Source of the DNA: Pseudomonas amygdali
GTDB taxonomy: Bacteria; Pseudomonadota; Gammaproteobacteria; Pseudomonadales; Pseudomonadaceae
DNA length: 57,960 bases
NCBI RefSeq assembly: GCF_002699855.1
Contig: NZ_LKBW01000113.1
Coordinates: forward strand, 1 to 57,960
Direction of reading: 5' to 3'
Shown: positions 31,066-39,219 of the stretch, in pieces
Layout of the letters: every line of letters starts with the position of its first letter
How positions within the stretch are numbered: position 1 is the first letter of the stretch
The notes under the pieces: model-generated
What the model saw: only the letters and a program-made list of their open reading frames with translations
The model's database searches: none
What the model was told of the DNA's origin: nothing
Made by a program: the position numbers and the translations under genes

Positions 31066-32195
31066 CAGGCCCCCGCCGTCAGGCTGGAGACTTGCGGCAG
31101 CCGCCAGAAGACATCGCGCACAGCATGATCGGAAAAGCGTTCGCGCAAACGCAGCAACATGCGCTCTGCGCAGTCCTGACGCTGCTCGGCGTCAAGACCG
31201 GCCATGTGTACCAGGCCGTGCGCCAGGCTGTGAACATCACCCAGCGGGAACAGCAGACCCACGTCTTCGACCACTTCCTTCGCGCCGCCGCAGGACGTTG
31301 CAACCAGTGGCACACCGGCCACCATCGCCTCTAGAAGGACCATACCGAACGGCTCGTGGTCAGAGCTCAGAGCGAATACATCGAACGCCTTGAAGTAGCG
31401 ACGGGCGTCAGGCACCTGCCCAAGAAACAGCACCTGCGGACCAATGCCCAGCTCCAGCGCAAGCGCCTTGAGGTTTTCTTCCAGGCGGCCCTTGCCGAGA
31501 ATCACCAGCTGGCTGTTCTCGGGAAGATTGGGCAGCGCTTCGGCAAAACCGCGCAACAGCGTGGCCTGATCCTTGTCGGGATGCAGGCGACCGACATTGG
31601 CGACAATCCAGGCCGATGCCGACAGCCCCAGCTCTGCGCGGGAATCTTCAGCGGAAAACTGACTGCCCTGCAGTTGCTCGACGTCGATCCGGTTGTACAA
31701 CGTCTGAATGCGCTCGGCCGGCCACTTGGGCAGGCTGCTGCGCATGTCGTCGCGGACCGTATCGGAAACACCGAGTAGGCTCAGGCGCTTGCGAAACAGG
31801 TTGGCGAACAGCTTGCGACTGCGCCGGTGGTAATCGCCGAACGCATGATGCACACCGATCACCGGCAACTTCGTCGCCAACAGGGCGATGTACACCGGCT
31901 TGAAGCGGTGCGCGATGCAAAAGCTGAACGAGCGCGTCGCGGCAATTTTGCGCAGGTCACGGATGGCACCCAGCTTCAGGCCACGAATGGCGCTGGAGCT
32001 GTATTCCATGAACAGCACTTCGTCCGAGCCGCAGTCGGCGACCACGTCGGGGTCGGCGGCGCCGGTCAGAAACACCGTCGTCACCCGATAGCCCTTGTCG
32101 GCGAACAGGCTGGCGTATTGCCGCGCGCAGTCCAGAAACGGCCCGTCATAGCCGTGACAGAACTGCAGCACGTGACGATCAGCCGAGCGTGTCAT
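31065..32195 (-). CDS. wapH: Family 4 glycosyltransferase (WapH-type)
   Basis: A 376-residue GT-B glycosyltransferase. The donor-binding EX7E motif is in HEPFGMVLLEAMVAGVPLV, with VANVGRLHPDKDQATLLRGF before it. It matches PA5004 WapH by order, a glucosyltransferase for the outer core. The stop/start overlap with mig-14 is TGATG at 31065, and its own ATG lies 17 bases inside the end of the carbamoyltransferase gene. Confidence 0.88.
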   Translation of the reverse strand: MTRSADRHVLQFCHGYDGPFLDCARQYASLFADKGYRVTTVFLTGAADPDVVADCGSDEVLFMEYSSSAIRGLKLGAIRDLRKIAATRSFSFCIAHRFKPVYIALLATKLPVIGVHHAFGDYHRRSRKLFANLFRKRLSLLGVSDTVRDDMRSSLPKWPAERIQTLYNRIDVEQLQGSQFSAEDSRAELGLSASAWIVANVGRLHPDKDQATLLRGFAEALPNLPENSQLVILGKGRLEENLKALALELGIGPQVLFLGQVPDARRYFKAFDVFALSSDHEPFGMVLLEAMVAGVPLVATSCGGAKEVVEDVGLLFPLGDVHSLAHGLVHMAGLDAEQRQDCAERMLLRLRERFSDHAVRDVFWRLPQVSSLTAGA

Positions 32196-33936
32196 AAGCC
32201 TCGACGCCCTCTTTTACCACCAGGATGTCTTCCATGATCAGGTACTCGAGGTCCGAGCCGAAGAACATGTTCAGCGCATCGGTCGGCGAACAGATCATCG
32301 GTTCGCCACGGCGGTTGAGCGAGGTGTTCAGGGAAACGCCATTGCCGGTCAGTTCTTCCAGCGCCTTCATCATGTCGTAGTAGCGCGGGTTGTATTCGCG
32401 CTTGAGCACCTGGGCACGGGAAGTGCCGTCTTCATGGACGACTTCCGGAACACGGGTTTTCCACTCTTCCGCCACTTCGAAAGTGAAGGTCATGAACGGT
32501 GCCGGGTGATCGATCTTGATCATCTGCGGCGCGACGGTGTCGAGCATCGACGGGCAGAAAGGCCTCCAGCGCTCGCGGAACTTGATCTGATGGTTGATAC
32601 GGTCGGCTACCCCGGTAACGCTCGGGCAACCGATGATCGAGCGACCACCCAGCGCACGCGGACCGAACTCCATGCGTCCCTGGAACCAGGCGACCGGGTT
32701 GCCCTTGACCATGATTTCGGCAATCCGCTGTGGCGTATTGTCGATCTGACGCCAGACCGGCTTGCTCGGGTGACGGGCACAGGCCGCGATCACGTCTTCG
32801 TTGCTGTACGCCGGGCCAAGGTAGACGTGTTCCATCTTCTCGACTGGCACACCGCGAGCGTGGGACACATAAGCCGCGGCACCGACCGCCGTACCAGCAT
32901 CGCCGGACGCAGGCTGCACGAACAGTTCCTTGACTTCAGGACGGGCAATGATGCGCTGGTTGAGCTTGACGTTCAGCGCACAGCCACCGGCGAAAGCGAT
33001 CTTGCCGGTCTCCTTGAGGATGTCACCCAGGTAGTGATCCATCATCTGCAACGCGAGCTTTTCGAACAGTGCCTGCATGCTCGCGGCATAGTGAATGTAG
33101 GGCTCGTCGGCTACGTCGCCAACGCGTTTCGGGCCGAGCCACTCGATCAGCTTCGGCGAGAAGTAGAAGCCCTTGCCGTTCTCTTTATAGCGACGCAGGC
33201 CAATGACATTGGCCAGCTCGGTATTGATGATCAGCTCGCCGTTCTCGAACGTGGCCAGACGCGAAAAATCATACTTGCTGGCATCGCCGTACGGTGCCAT
33301 GCCCATCACCTTGAATTCGCCGTCGAGCATCTCGAAACCGAGGAATTCAGTGATAGCGCCATACAGGCCGCCCAGCGAGTCCGGATCGAAGAATTCCTTG
33401 ATCTTGTGGATCTTGCCGTTTTCGCCATAGCCGAAGAAGGTCGTGGCGTACTCACCCTTGCCGTCGATGCCCATGATCGCGGTTTTCTCGGTGAAACCGG
33501 AGCAGTGGTAGGCGCTGGATGCGTGGGCCAGGTGATGCTCGACCGGCTCGATCTTGATCTTTTTCGGATCGAAGCCCAGTTGCTCGAGGCACCAGACGAT
33601 CTTGTTGCGGTAGCGCTTATAGCGGCGGTTGCCCATCAGCAACGCATCAAGGGCGCGATCCGGCGCGTACCAGTAGCGCTTGGCGTAGTGCCAGCGGGCC
33701 TTGCCGAACAGGCTGATGGGGGCGAACGGAATTGCAACCACGTCGACGTCCGAAGGCTTGATGCCTGCCTGTTCCAGACAGAACTTCGCCGACTCGTAGG
33801 GCATGCGGTTCTTCGCGTGTTTGTCACGAACGAAGCGCTCTTCTTCAGCCGCTGCTATCAGCTTGCCGTCGATATAAAGCGCTGCGGAAGGATCATGGCT
33901 AAGGGCGCCGGACAGGCCAAGGATCGTCAATGCCAC
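32179..33936 (-). CDS. wapO: LPS core O-carbamoyltransferase
   Basis: A 585-residue carbamoyltransferase of the NodU/TobZ family. The N-terminal Kae1-like domain begins LGLSGALSHDPSAALYIDGK and has IMGIDGKGEYATTFFGYGEN; the C-terminal domain has the hallmark RMEFGPRALGGRSI. It matches PA5005, which carbamoylates the inner-core heptose in P. aeruginosa. The start is GTG at 33936 with AGAGG about 11 bases upstream. It heads the distal core block, whose genes are closely spaced or overlapping down to waaL. Confidence 0.9.
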   Translation of the reverse strand: MALTILGLSGALSHDPSAALYIDGKLIAAAEEERFVRDKHAKNRMPYESAKFCLEQAGIKPSDVDVVAIPFAPISLFGKARWHYAKRYWYAPDRALDALLMGNRRYKRYRNKIVWCLEQLGFDPKKIKIEPVEHHLAHASSAYHCSGFTEKTAIMGIDGKGEYATTFFGYGENGKIHKIKEFFDPDSLGGLYGAITEFLGFEMLDGEFKVMGMAPYGDASKYDFSRLATFENGELIINTELANVIGLRRYKENGKGFYFSPKLIEWLGPKRVGDVADEPYIHYAASMQALFEKLALQMMDHYLGDILKETGKIAFAGGCALNVKLNQRIIARPEVKELFVQPASGDAGTAVGAAAYVSHARGVPVEKMEHVYLGPAYSNEDVIAACARHPSKPVWRQIDNTPQRIAEIMVKGNPVAWFQGRMEFGPRALGGRSIIGCPSVTGVADRINHQIKFRERWRPFCPSMLDTVAPQMIKIDHPAPFMTFTFEVAEEWKTRVPEVVHEDGTSRAQVLKREYNPRYYDMMKALEELTGNGVSLNTSLNRRGEPMICSPTDALNMFFGSDLEYLIMEDILVVKEGVEAYDTLG

Positions 33937-34035
33937 TAGGGTCTAGCCTCTTTAGTCTGCATGCAGGCGCATTGCGCCCGAGAAAAGGTGTGCCCCCGCA
34001 CAGCGGGCTGAGGGCAGCTAAAGGGCGGGATTATA
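33937..34035 (-). promoter_or_regulatory. Promoter and folded leader of the wapO-waaL block
   Basis: On the minus strand a perfect -10 box TATAAT (34030-34035) lies about 94 bases before the GTG. The -35 region at 17 bases spacing is poor. The leader holds a GGCGC-N3-GCGCC hairpin (33966-33978) beside the palindrome CTGCATGCAG (33957-33966). The rest of the gap up to 34238 shows no gene and no clear plus-strand promoter for the toxin-like gene. Confidence 0.4.
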
Positions 34036-34238
34036 ACGTAATGACCAAGGATTGGCTCGACGCGCTGAAATGTCATCGGGGATGCCCGCCAGACGGCGTA
34101 GGAAACATCTCTTTCTCAGCATCAATAACTATCTACGACCTGACGCCCGTTGCTTCTGATTAATTGAGGTCAATCGTCGCCGGCCCTAAGGCCGTCGCTC
34201 AAACCTCAGCGCCTGAAGCGCGCAATGGAACGCCTGTC

Positions 34239-35660
34239 ATGACACAAACACTGTCCTCTTTGGCTATAACGCCTACACCACTGAAACCTGCCGATACCTG
34301 GCCTGCCGCCTCCGCCGCACTGAAAAGGCTCGATGAACTGCGCACACTTCTGGCCATCGAGCTGAAGGCCCAGCCTGGCCCGGGCGAAGCGCTGTTGACT
34401 GCGCTTGGCGGTGCCGATGTTTCTGAAAGGGAACTGGAAATATTCAGCCTGCTGCAACAGACCGATGACTACTGGACAGACCCTGGCAAAAACGCTGAAA
34501 GCCGCCGCGACCGGCTTGTACCTGCCTTGCAGCGAGCCTTGCGTGATGAAGCCAGCGTCAGGATTCACGAGCGTGATCTGGAGAGTGGCTATCTTGTCTG
34601 CCTGCCGGACTCGCCCGATCAAAGCCCGGCGCTCACTTACGCCTCGCTGCATGTGCAACTGCACGATGACGAACACGTTAAAATGGCAGGCGCGCTGGCG
34701 ATATCCGAGGAACAGGGACGCACGCTGCTGATGTTACCCGGGCTCGGTATCATGGGCTTTGCCACGCAGGCACTGATGCTCGCAACCCTGGCGCGCTGGC
34801 TCAACACAGCGATGTTGCAGGATGCTCTTCTGAACACGATGGAAAGGCGTCATCAAGATCAGCTTTTCAAGATCATCCAGGACGCCGACCTTTACCTTGA
34901 GCCATTCAAGGCTGAAGACCTGCAACTACAGCCGGTCACCACCACCCCCTTCATGCATGCCCTGGATCGCCTGCTGAACAAACAGCGCAATGACATTCGC
35001 CATGCGTGCGAACGACCTGATACTGAAGACCGGGCAACACGTCAGGCGCTGATTCAGGCAGCCATCGACATGCGCGGCCTGCTTGGCCCTGCCTACATGC
35101 TCGAACTGCGCGAACTGGCCAGATATCGCCAGTTGGGCAAAAAGAGTCGCTCTGGCTCTCATGAGTTCAAGTACTACCTGCACGACGTCAATCGCGGCGC
35201 CTTGAACAACTCGAGCAGCGAATACGACTACTACCACCTGATCAAGGAAGCCCACCGTCACGGCATCGAAGTGCGCCCGTTCAGCTCGTCGATAAGCTAC
35301 CCGTTTTTCGGCCATTCGGTGCTGGCCGCCGCTGATGATCCGGCAGCGGCCAGCAAAATGAGCAACTTCTTCGGGCACAGGCTCATCAGCCAGGACATCG
35401 CACCCGGCTCTTCCAAACGCTGGGTCGCACTGCTCGACCAGAAACTTGCCACGACGCATGATCAGGTGCCCGGCATTGCCGAGATGCAAGGGGTCGTCAG
35501 TGTGCATGTTCAGGACATACCGGCAGGACGCCCGACCCGCATAAGTGAAGGTACCGACGGGCCGCATCAAAACACGCCGACTCGCTGTGACTTCACCATC
35601 GCGTTTGCCGACCCTGCGCTGCCGGGCATTCCGCTGCCCCCCCGCCACCCCTGTGGATGA
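34239..35660 (+). CDS. Upstream frame of the toxin-like gene (DUF6543-like N-terminal part)
   Basis: A 473-residue frame starting MTQTLSSLAITPTPLKPA. No signal peptide. The middle resembles the N-terminal region of Pseudomonas DUF6543/dermonecrotic-toxin proteins: TLLMLPGLGIMGFATQALML, then a helical stretch TPFMHALDRLLNKQRNDIRH. Residues about 329-430 are a diverged copy of the downstream Tiki-like half-domain (YHLIKEAHRHGIEVRPF, then VPGIAEMQGVVSVHVQDIPA), but the position of GNSH is DQKL, so catalytic residues are lost. It ends just after the C7 tract. A TTG start at 34164 is possible but has no support. Domain names from memory of the family; copy relationship seen directly. Confidence 0.6.
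   Translation: MTQTLSSLAITPTPLKPADTWPAASAALKRLDELRTLLAIELKAQPGPGEALLTALGGADVSERELEIFSLLQQTDDYWTDPGKNAESRRDRLVPALQRALRDEASVRIHERDLESGYLVCLPDSPDQSPALTYASLHVQLHDDEHVKMAGALAISEEQGRTLLMLPGLGIMGFATQALMLATLARWLNTAMLQDALLNTMERRHQDQLFKIIQDADLYLEPFKAEDLQLQPVTTTPFMHALDRLLNKQRNDIRHACERPDTEDRATRQALIQAAIDMRGLLGPAYMLELRELARYRQLGKKSRSGSHEFKYYLHDVNRGALNNSSSEYDYYHLIKEAHRHGIEVRPFSSSISYPFFGHSVLAAADDPAAASKMSNFFGHRLISQDIAPGSSKRWVALLDQKLATTHDQVPGIAEMQGVVSVHVQDIPAGRPTRISEGTDGPHQNTPTRCDFTIAFADPALPGIPLPPRHPCG
35637..35643 (+). other. C7 tract where the toxin reading frame breaks
   Basis: Seven consecutive C residues. Reading CTG CCC CCC GCC with six C would keep the upstream frame open into the downstream domain (LPPATPVDDM). 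With seven C the upstream frame ends at TGA 15 bases later. Homopolymeric C or G tracts of this length change length by slippage, so the gene may switch on and off. Confidence 0.7.
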
Positions 35661-35661
35661 C

Positions 35662-36984
35662 ATGCTGATCCGAGAACTGAGGGGCTCCGTTGCCGAGGGC
35701 GAGCATTGGGCGGGCCAGTACGGGTTTGTCCACGGCGAAAACACTACCTGGCTACGCGTACCACCCGAAGAGTGGACTGCCGACAGCCCGATGACAGCGA
35801 TCCAGCAATCCTTGGCCGACGCGACCTATGAGATGCCGCTTGATACCAGAACGACGCTTCATACATTGGCGAACTTCGAAAGGAAAGGGCTCGACATGGA
35901 GTATTTTTTTGAAGACACAAAACTCGACACTGTTCGCAATACGTTCGCCCAGCGCCGCAAAAATCTGCAAAAGGACGCCGCCACGATCAGATCAGCCCAA
36001 CTGCCACCTCGCCCGACATTGCCAGCCATCGAGCCACAGACGAGCACGGCGGGGCTGCTTGAAACCCTGTACCGTCACACGGAAGGCATCGTTATCGGCG
36101 AGTCGCATTTTTCTGTTTCGAGCAAAAAACTGATTATCGACAACCTGCCATTGCTGGCGCGGCAAAACGTCAAGACGCTGTACATGGAGCACCTGCTGAC
36201 CGACCTGCATCAGGCGGACCTGGATCGTTTCTTCGAAACCGGCCAGATGAGCAAAACGTTGTTGCATGACCTGAAAATCCTGGACCGTGGGCATCACACC
36301 GATCCGGACAAGGTCTATAACTTCGAACAACTGATCATCAAGGCGCGGCAGTACGGCCTGGAGGTCCGCGCTATCGACTGCGCAAGCAGCTATCACCTCA
36401 AAGGCATTGCCAGGGAAGAGTCCATCACCCGCCAGCAGATGATGAATTACTTTGCGTCGCGCACAATCCGCAGGCATCAGGACGTGATGGGTTCCCACAA
36501 ATGGATCGCGCTGGTTGGCAACAGCCATTCCAATACCTACCAGGGCGTTGTACCCGGTATTGCAGAACTGCAAGGAGGGATCGGTCTGCGGGTTATCGAT
36601 GTGGCACCAGGGAAATCGACCGGCGTAGTACCGGATCCGGGAGAGCTTGTTACGGGAGGCATAACCAATGAACAGGTCTACATCAAGGGCGATTACCGAG
36701 TGGCTATGGAAGTGTCGCGCCCAGAGTCAGCCAGGCTCTTGAGCATTGACCAACGCCTCTTCAAGCCGGGAATGTTTCTGGTGCAACAGGGCGAAGGCGA
36801 TTTGCAGACCATCGTCCATCGTGCTCGTGACACATGGATTCATCGCACACCGGTGCAGCGCAATGCCGAGGGCAAACTGTATCTGGAGCGTGTGCGTTGG
36901 CCGCGTATCCACCTCAAACCCTTCGACGACATGGACGCGCTGGTGACGGCCCTCGAGGCGATGAACCTCACCCGCATTGCCTGA
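35662..36984 (+). CDS. Downstream frame with a Tiki/ChaN/EreA-like effector domain
   Basis: A 440-residue part starting at the ATG one base after the upstream stop (TGACATG). It holds a domain of the Tiki/TraB/EreA/ChaN type, also found in Pasteurella multocida toxin: VIGESHFSVSSKKLIIDNL with Glu147 and His149, KTLYMEHLLTDLHQADLDRF, YGLEVRAIDCASSY, and LVGNSHSNTYQGVVPGIAEL with His289. These match the two histidine-containing motifs of the superfamily. The last 100 residues are a separate domain without a recognised fold. It could be made by re-initiation or, with one C fewer, as part of the long protein. Convergent with the kinase gene, 10 bases away. Confidence 0.65.
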   Translation: MLIRELRGSVAEGEHWAGQYGFVHGENTTWLRVPPEEWTADSPMTAIQQSLADATYEMPLDTRTTLHTLANFERKGLDMEYFFEDTKLDTVRNTFAQRRKNLQKDAATIRSAQLPPRPTLPAIEPQTSTAGLLETLYRHTEGIVIGESHFSVSSKKLIIDNLPLLARQNVKTLYMEHLLTDLHQADLDRFFETGQMSKTLLHDLKILDRGHHTDPDKVYNFEQLIIKARQYGLEVRAIDCASSYHLKGIAREESITRQQMMNYFASRTIRRHQDVMGSHKWIALVGNSHSNTYQGVVPGIAELQGGIGLRVIDVAPGKSTGVVPDPGELVTGGITNEQVYIKGDYRVAMEVSRPESARLLSIDQRLFKPGMFLVQQGEGDLQTIVHRARDTWIHRTPVQRNAEGKLYLERVRWPRIHLKPFDDMDALVTALEAMNLTRIA

Positions 36985-36994
36985 GAGGCCAGGC

Positions 36995-38440
36995 TCAGTC
37001 TGGCGTGATCTTCGGCAAGCGCTGCTCCAGTATCTGGTGCAGCGCACTCTGCACCGGCCAGTTGCGCATAAACCGCGCCCGGTCACGCGCGTAGGCTGCT
37101 GCAAAGGACGATTGAGAACTGTGCTGCTGCATGGCATCCAGGTCGATCATCGCCCAGCGATCGGTGTGCCAGAACAGGTTATGCCCCTTGAAATCACCAT
37201 GACTGATACGCGCCTGGATAAGCTGTGCGAACAGCGTGTCCAGCGCCAGCAGTTCGGCCTCTGGTGCATCACCGGTTGCCACATGGGGAGCGAAGCGCTC
37301 GATGATGTCCGGTCCCTCGATAAACTCGGTCACCAGCCAGGCTTTGCTGCGCAAGCCGAGAAAACGCTTTTCCTGAACTGCCAGCGGTTTTGGCGTGGCG
37401 ATGCCGAGAAATATCAGGCGGTTACCTTCGCGCCATGAATGCCAGGCCCGGCTGGGACGCCAGAAGCGCTTGAGCCAGTGACTGAAATTCTTGATGTTGT
37501 AACGCTTGATGACCAGCGTACGACCACTGATTTCGACACGGCCGACGCTCGCAGCGCCACCGGTCTTGTACAGATGCCCCTTGCCGAGCAGGGCATCAGC
37601 CTGAGCCAGCACCGGTAGCATCGCGGGTTCTTCCTCGCGACGAACAGCACGGAACACCGAAGCGCTGTCCTCGACGCTGAACAGACTGCAATCGCGCACG
37701 GTCTTGCTCATGAAGTCCTTGAGCCGCCAGCTGCGAACCTTGTCGATCTGCTTTTGCAGCGCCTCCATCGGCAAACCATGTTCGGCGTTGCTCAACAGGT
37801 AATGCACCAGCAACTCTTCAGTGAAGGGCTCGAAAGACCTGGGCAACTGGGCGAAGAACACGCCGAGGTTTTCCAGCACCTTTTGCCGGGACAACGGTTT
37901 GCCGGCCTGCTCGGCGCGAATGCCAGCACCATCAATCAGGTACAGCCGGCCTTGGTGGCGCAGCAGATTGTCCAGATGCAGATCTTCCTGCCACAAGCCT
38001 TTGGCGTGCTGTTGAGCGATGGCGCTCAGCGCCTCGCCGAGCACGGCTTGCTGCTCATCCGCCAGCGGTGGCAGGTGCTGGACAGCATTCCAGGCATCGC
38101 CCAGGCTTGACGCCTGCTCCAGAAACTCGAACAGCAGCCAGCCACCCTCGCCATCCTGCAAACCGTCGGCCAGCAGCAGCGGAGTGGTCAGCCCCTGTTG
38201 GGCAAGCAGACGCACCCCGGCCAGTTCACGCTGAAAGTGCCGGGCCGCTTTGTCGCCCACCAGCAGTTTTGCCAGCACCGTTCGGCCTCGCCAAACGCCT
38301 GCGCCCACATAGCGCTGCCCCGGCAATACCCGCAGCAGGGTCAATAATTGCAGTTCAGCCGAACCGGCAGCATCGGCCAGCGTCAGACTCATCGGCAACT
38401 CGGGGGTACGTCCGGCATTCTTGAGTTCAGACAAGCGCAT
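36995..38440 (-). CDS. LPS-kinase-like protein with two kinase domains (PA5006-type)
   Basis: A 481-residue protein with two RIO/InaA-type kinase folds in tandem. The first (residues about 40-200) has GRTVLAKLLVG as Lys strand, EDLHLDNLL with Asp153 and Asn158, and YLIDGAG with Asp170. The second (about 285-450) has GRTLVIKRYNIKN, SHGDFKGHNLF with Asp416 and Asn421, and MIDLDAM with Asp433. Both keep the catalytic residues. It is the last gene of the waaF block, its ATG overlapping the preceding stop as TGATG (38440). Orthologues in P. aeruginosa (PA5006) lie in the same place; the target may be a core heptose or phosphate. Confidence 0.85.
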   Translation of the reverse strand: MRLSELKNAGRTPELPMSLTLADAAGSAELQLLTLLRVLPGQRYVGAGVWRGRTVLAKLLVGDKAARHFQRELAGVRLLAQQGLTTPLLLADGLQDGEGGWLLFEFLEQASSLGDAWNAVQHLPPLADEQQAVLGEALSAIAQQHAKGLWQEDLHLDNLLRHQGRLYLIDGAGIRAEQAGKPLSRQKVLENLGVFFAQLPRSFEPFTEELLVHYLLSNAEHGLPMEALQKQIDKVRSWRLKDFMSKTVRDCSLFSVEDSASVFRAVRREEEPAMLPVLAQADALLGKGHLYKTGGAASVGRVEISGRTLVIKRYNIKNFSHWLKRFWRPSRAWHSWREGNRLIFLGIATPKPLAVQEKRFLGLRSKAWLVTEFIEGPDIIERFAPHVATGDAPEAELLALDTLFAQLIQARISHGDFKGHNLFWHTDRWAMIDLDAMQQHSSQSSFAAAYARDRARFMRNWPVQSALHQILEQRLPKITPD

Positions 38441-39219
38441 CAACGGGTCTCTTTATCATCGCGGTGTTGAAGGTCTCGTTTGTGAGCGCTGCGCTTGCCC
38501 AAACGCGCATTCCAGGCATCGACCAGCAAGCTGTCCGGAGTGGCTTGCAGATAAGCCGCCAACAGTTCGCGGCGATCGGCCTCATTCCACATCGGCGCGC
38601 GGCGCAGCAGCGGTTCGAGGTCCCGGGCAAGGTCACGCTTGCCGGAGATCACCGGACGGGTTTTCTCCAGGTCGATCAATTGCGCCTGGTAGCCCTTTCC
38701 CACCGCCTGCAGAAAAATATGCTTGGGATAAAAGCAGCCATGAACCTGTCCGGCGCCGTGCAGCGTGCGCGCCAACTGGCCGCAGGCGTGAAGTACCGCC
38801 AGACGCTGGACGCTCTCCATCTGGTTCCACTGCTGCAACAGTTCGTCAAGATCGGTCCAGCCGTCCAGCGCACGCGTCATGAGGATCGCCCGGTATTCCC
38901 CGTCGACCTTGCGCTCGCCATAAAACACCGCTTGCAGCGCTGGAATGCCCAGCTTGCGGTAGCGACTGATGTTACGAAACTCACGAGAGAAGGACGGCTC
39001 GCCAAACGGATGATGCAACGTGTGGGTCAGGTAATTGCTCTGGCGCTTGAGGTAAAACCCCTGACCGTCCAGGTCGAGACGGAACACACTGCTCCAGCCG
39101 CCGCGCCCGGTATTGGGCTCGTCGACCGCATCGAGCCTGATGTTCCAAAGCGATTCAAAATCAGCCAGGTTGTGACGCGCCAGTAACGGCTGGTCGGCAC
39201 TGGCAATAAAAACGCTCAT
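38440..39219 (-). CDS. InaA-family LPS kinase-like protein (possible pseudokinase)
   Basis: A 259-residue protein of the LPS kinase InaA family (PA5007-type). N-lobe strands and the Lys are seen in GFYLKRQSNYLTHT, and the C-lobe has LHGAGQVHGCFYPKHIFL followed by LIDLEKTRPV. Compared with WaaP (HRDCYICHFLL) the catalytic Asp is Cys and the Asn position is His. The Cys is clear in the DNA (GGCTGC on the minus strand). It may be inactive, a scaffold, or use a different mechanism. It overlaps the upstream gene by ATGA and the downstream gene by TGATG. Confidence 0.82.
   Translation of the reverse strand: MSVFIASADQPLLARHNLADFESLWNIRLDAVDEPNTGRGGWSSVFRLDLDGQGFYLKRQSNYLTHTLHHPFGEPSFSREFRNISRYRKLGIPALQAVFYGERKVDGEYRAILMTRALDGWTDLDELLQQWNQMESVQRLAVLHACGQLARTLHGAGQVHGCFYPKHIFLQAVGKGYQAQLIDLEKTRPVISGKRDLARDLEPLLRRAPMWNEADRRELLAAYLQATPDSLLVDAWNARLGKRSAHKRDLQHRDDKETR

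Larger units (their letters stand above)
34239..36984 (+). pseudogene. Toxin-like gene split by a frameshift in a C7 tract
   Basis: Two reading frames follow one another with matching protein character on both sides of a run of seven C (35637-35643). With six C the frame would be open from 34239 to 36984, giving a protein of about 914 residues. The upstream part ends ten codons or less after the tract at TGA (35658-35660); the downstream part continues with the conserved domain. The whole resembles the large Pseudomonas proteins called membrane-targeted effector or dermonecrotic-toxin-domain proteins. It lies in the opposite direction between two LPS core operons. Whether the extra C is real, a phase-variable state or a sequencing error cannot be told here. 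Confidence 0.7.

Noticed and set aside
32434..33939. 501-residue frame antisense to the carbamoyltransferase
   Set aside because: Shadow of a strongly conserved gene; no start signal or family.
33957..33978. RfaH/JUMPstart-like element before the core operon
   Set aside because: The leader has hairpins, but the ops sequence GGCGGTAGC is not present.
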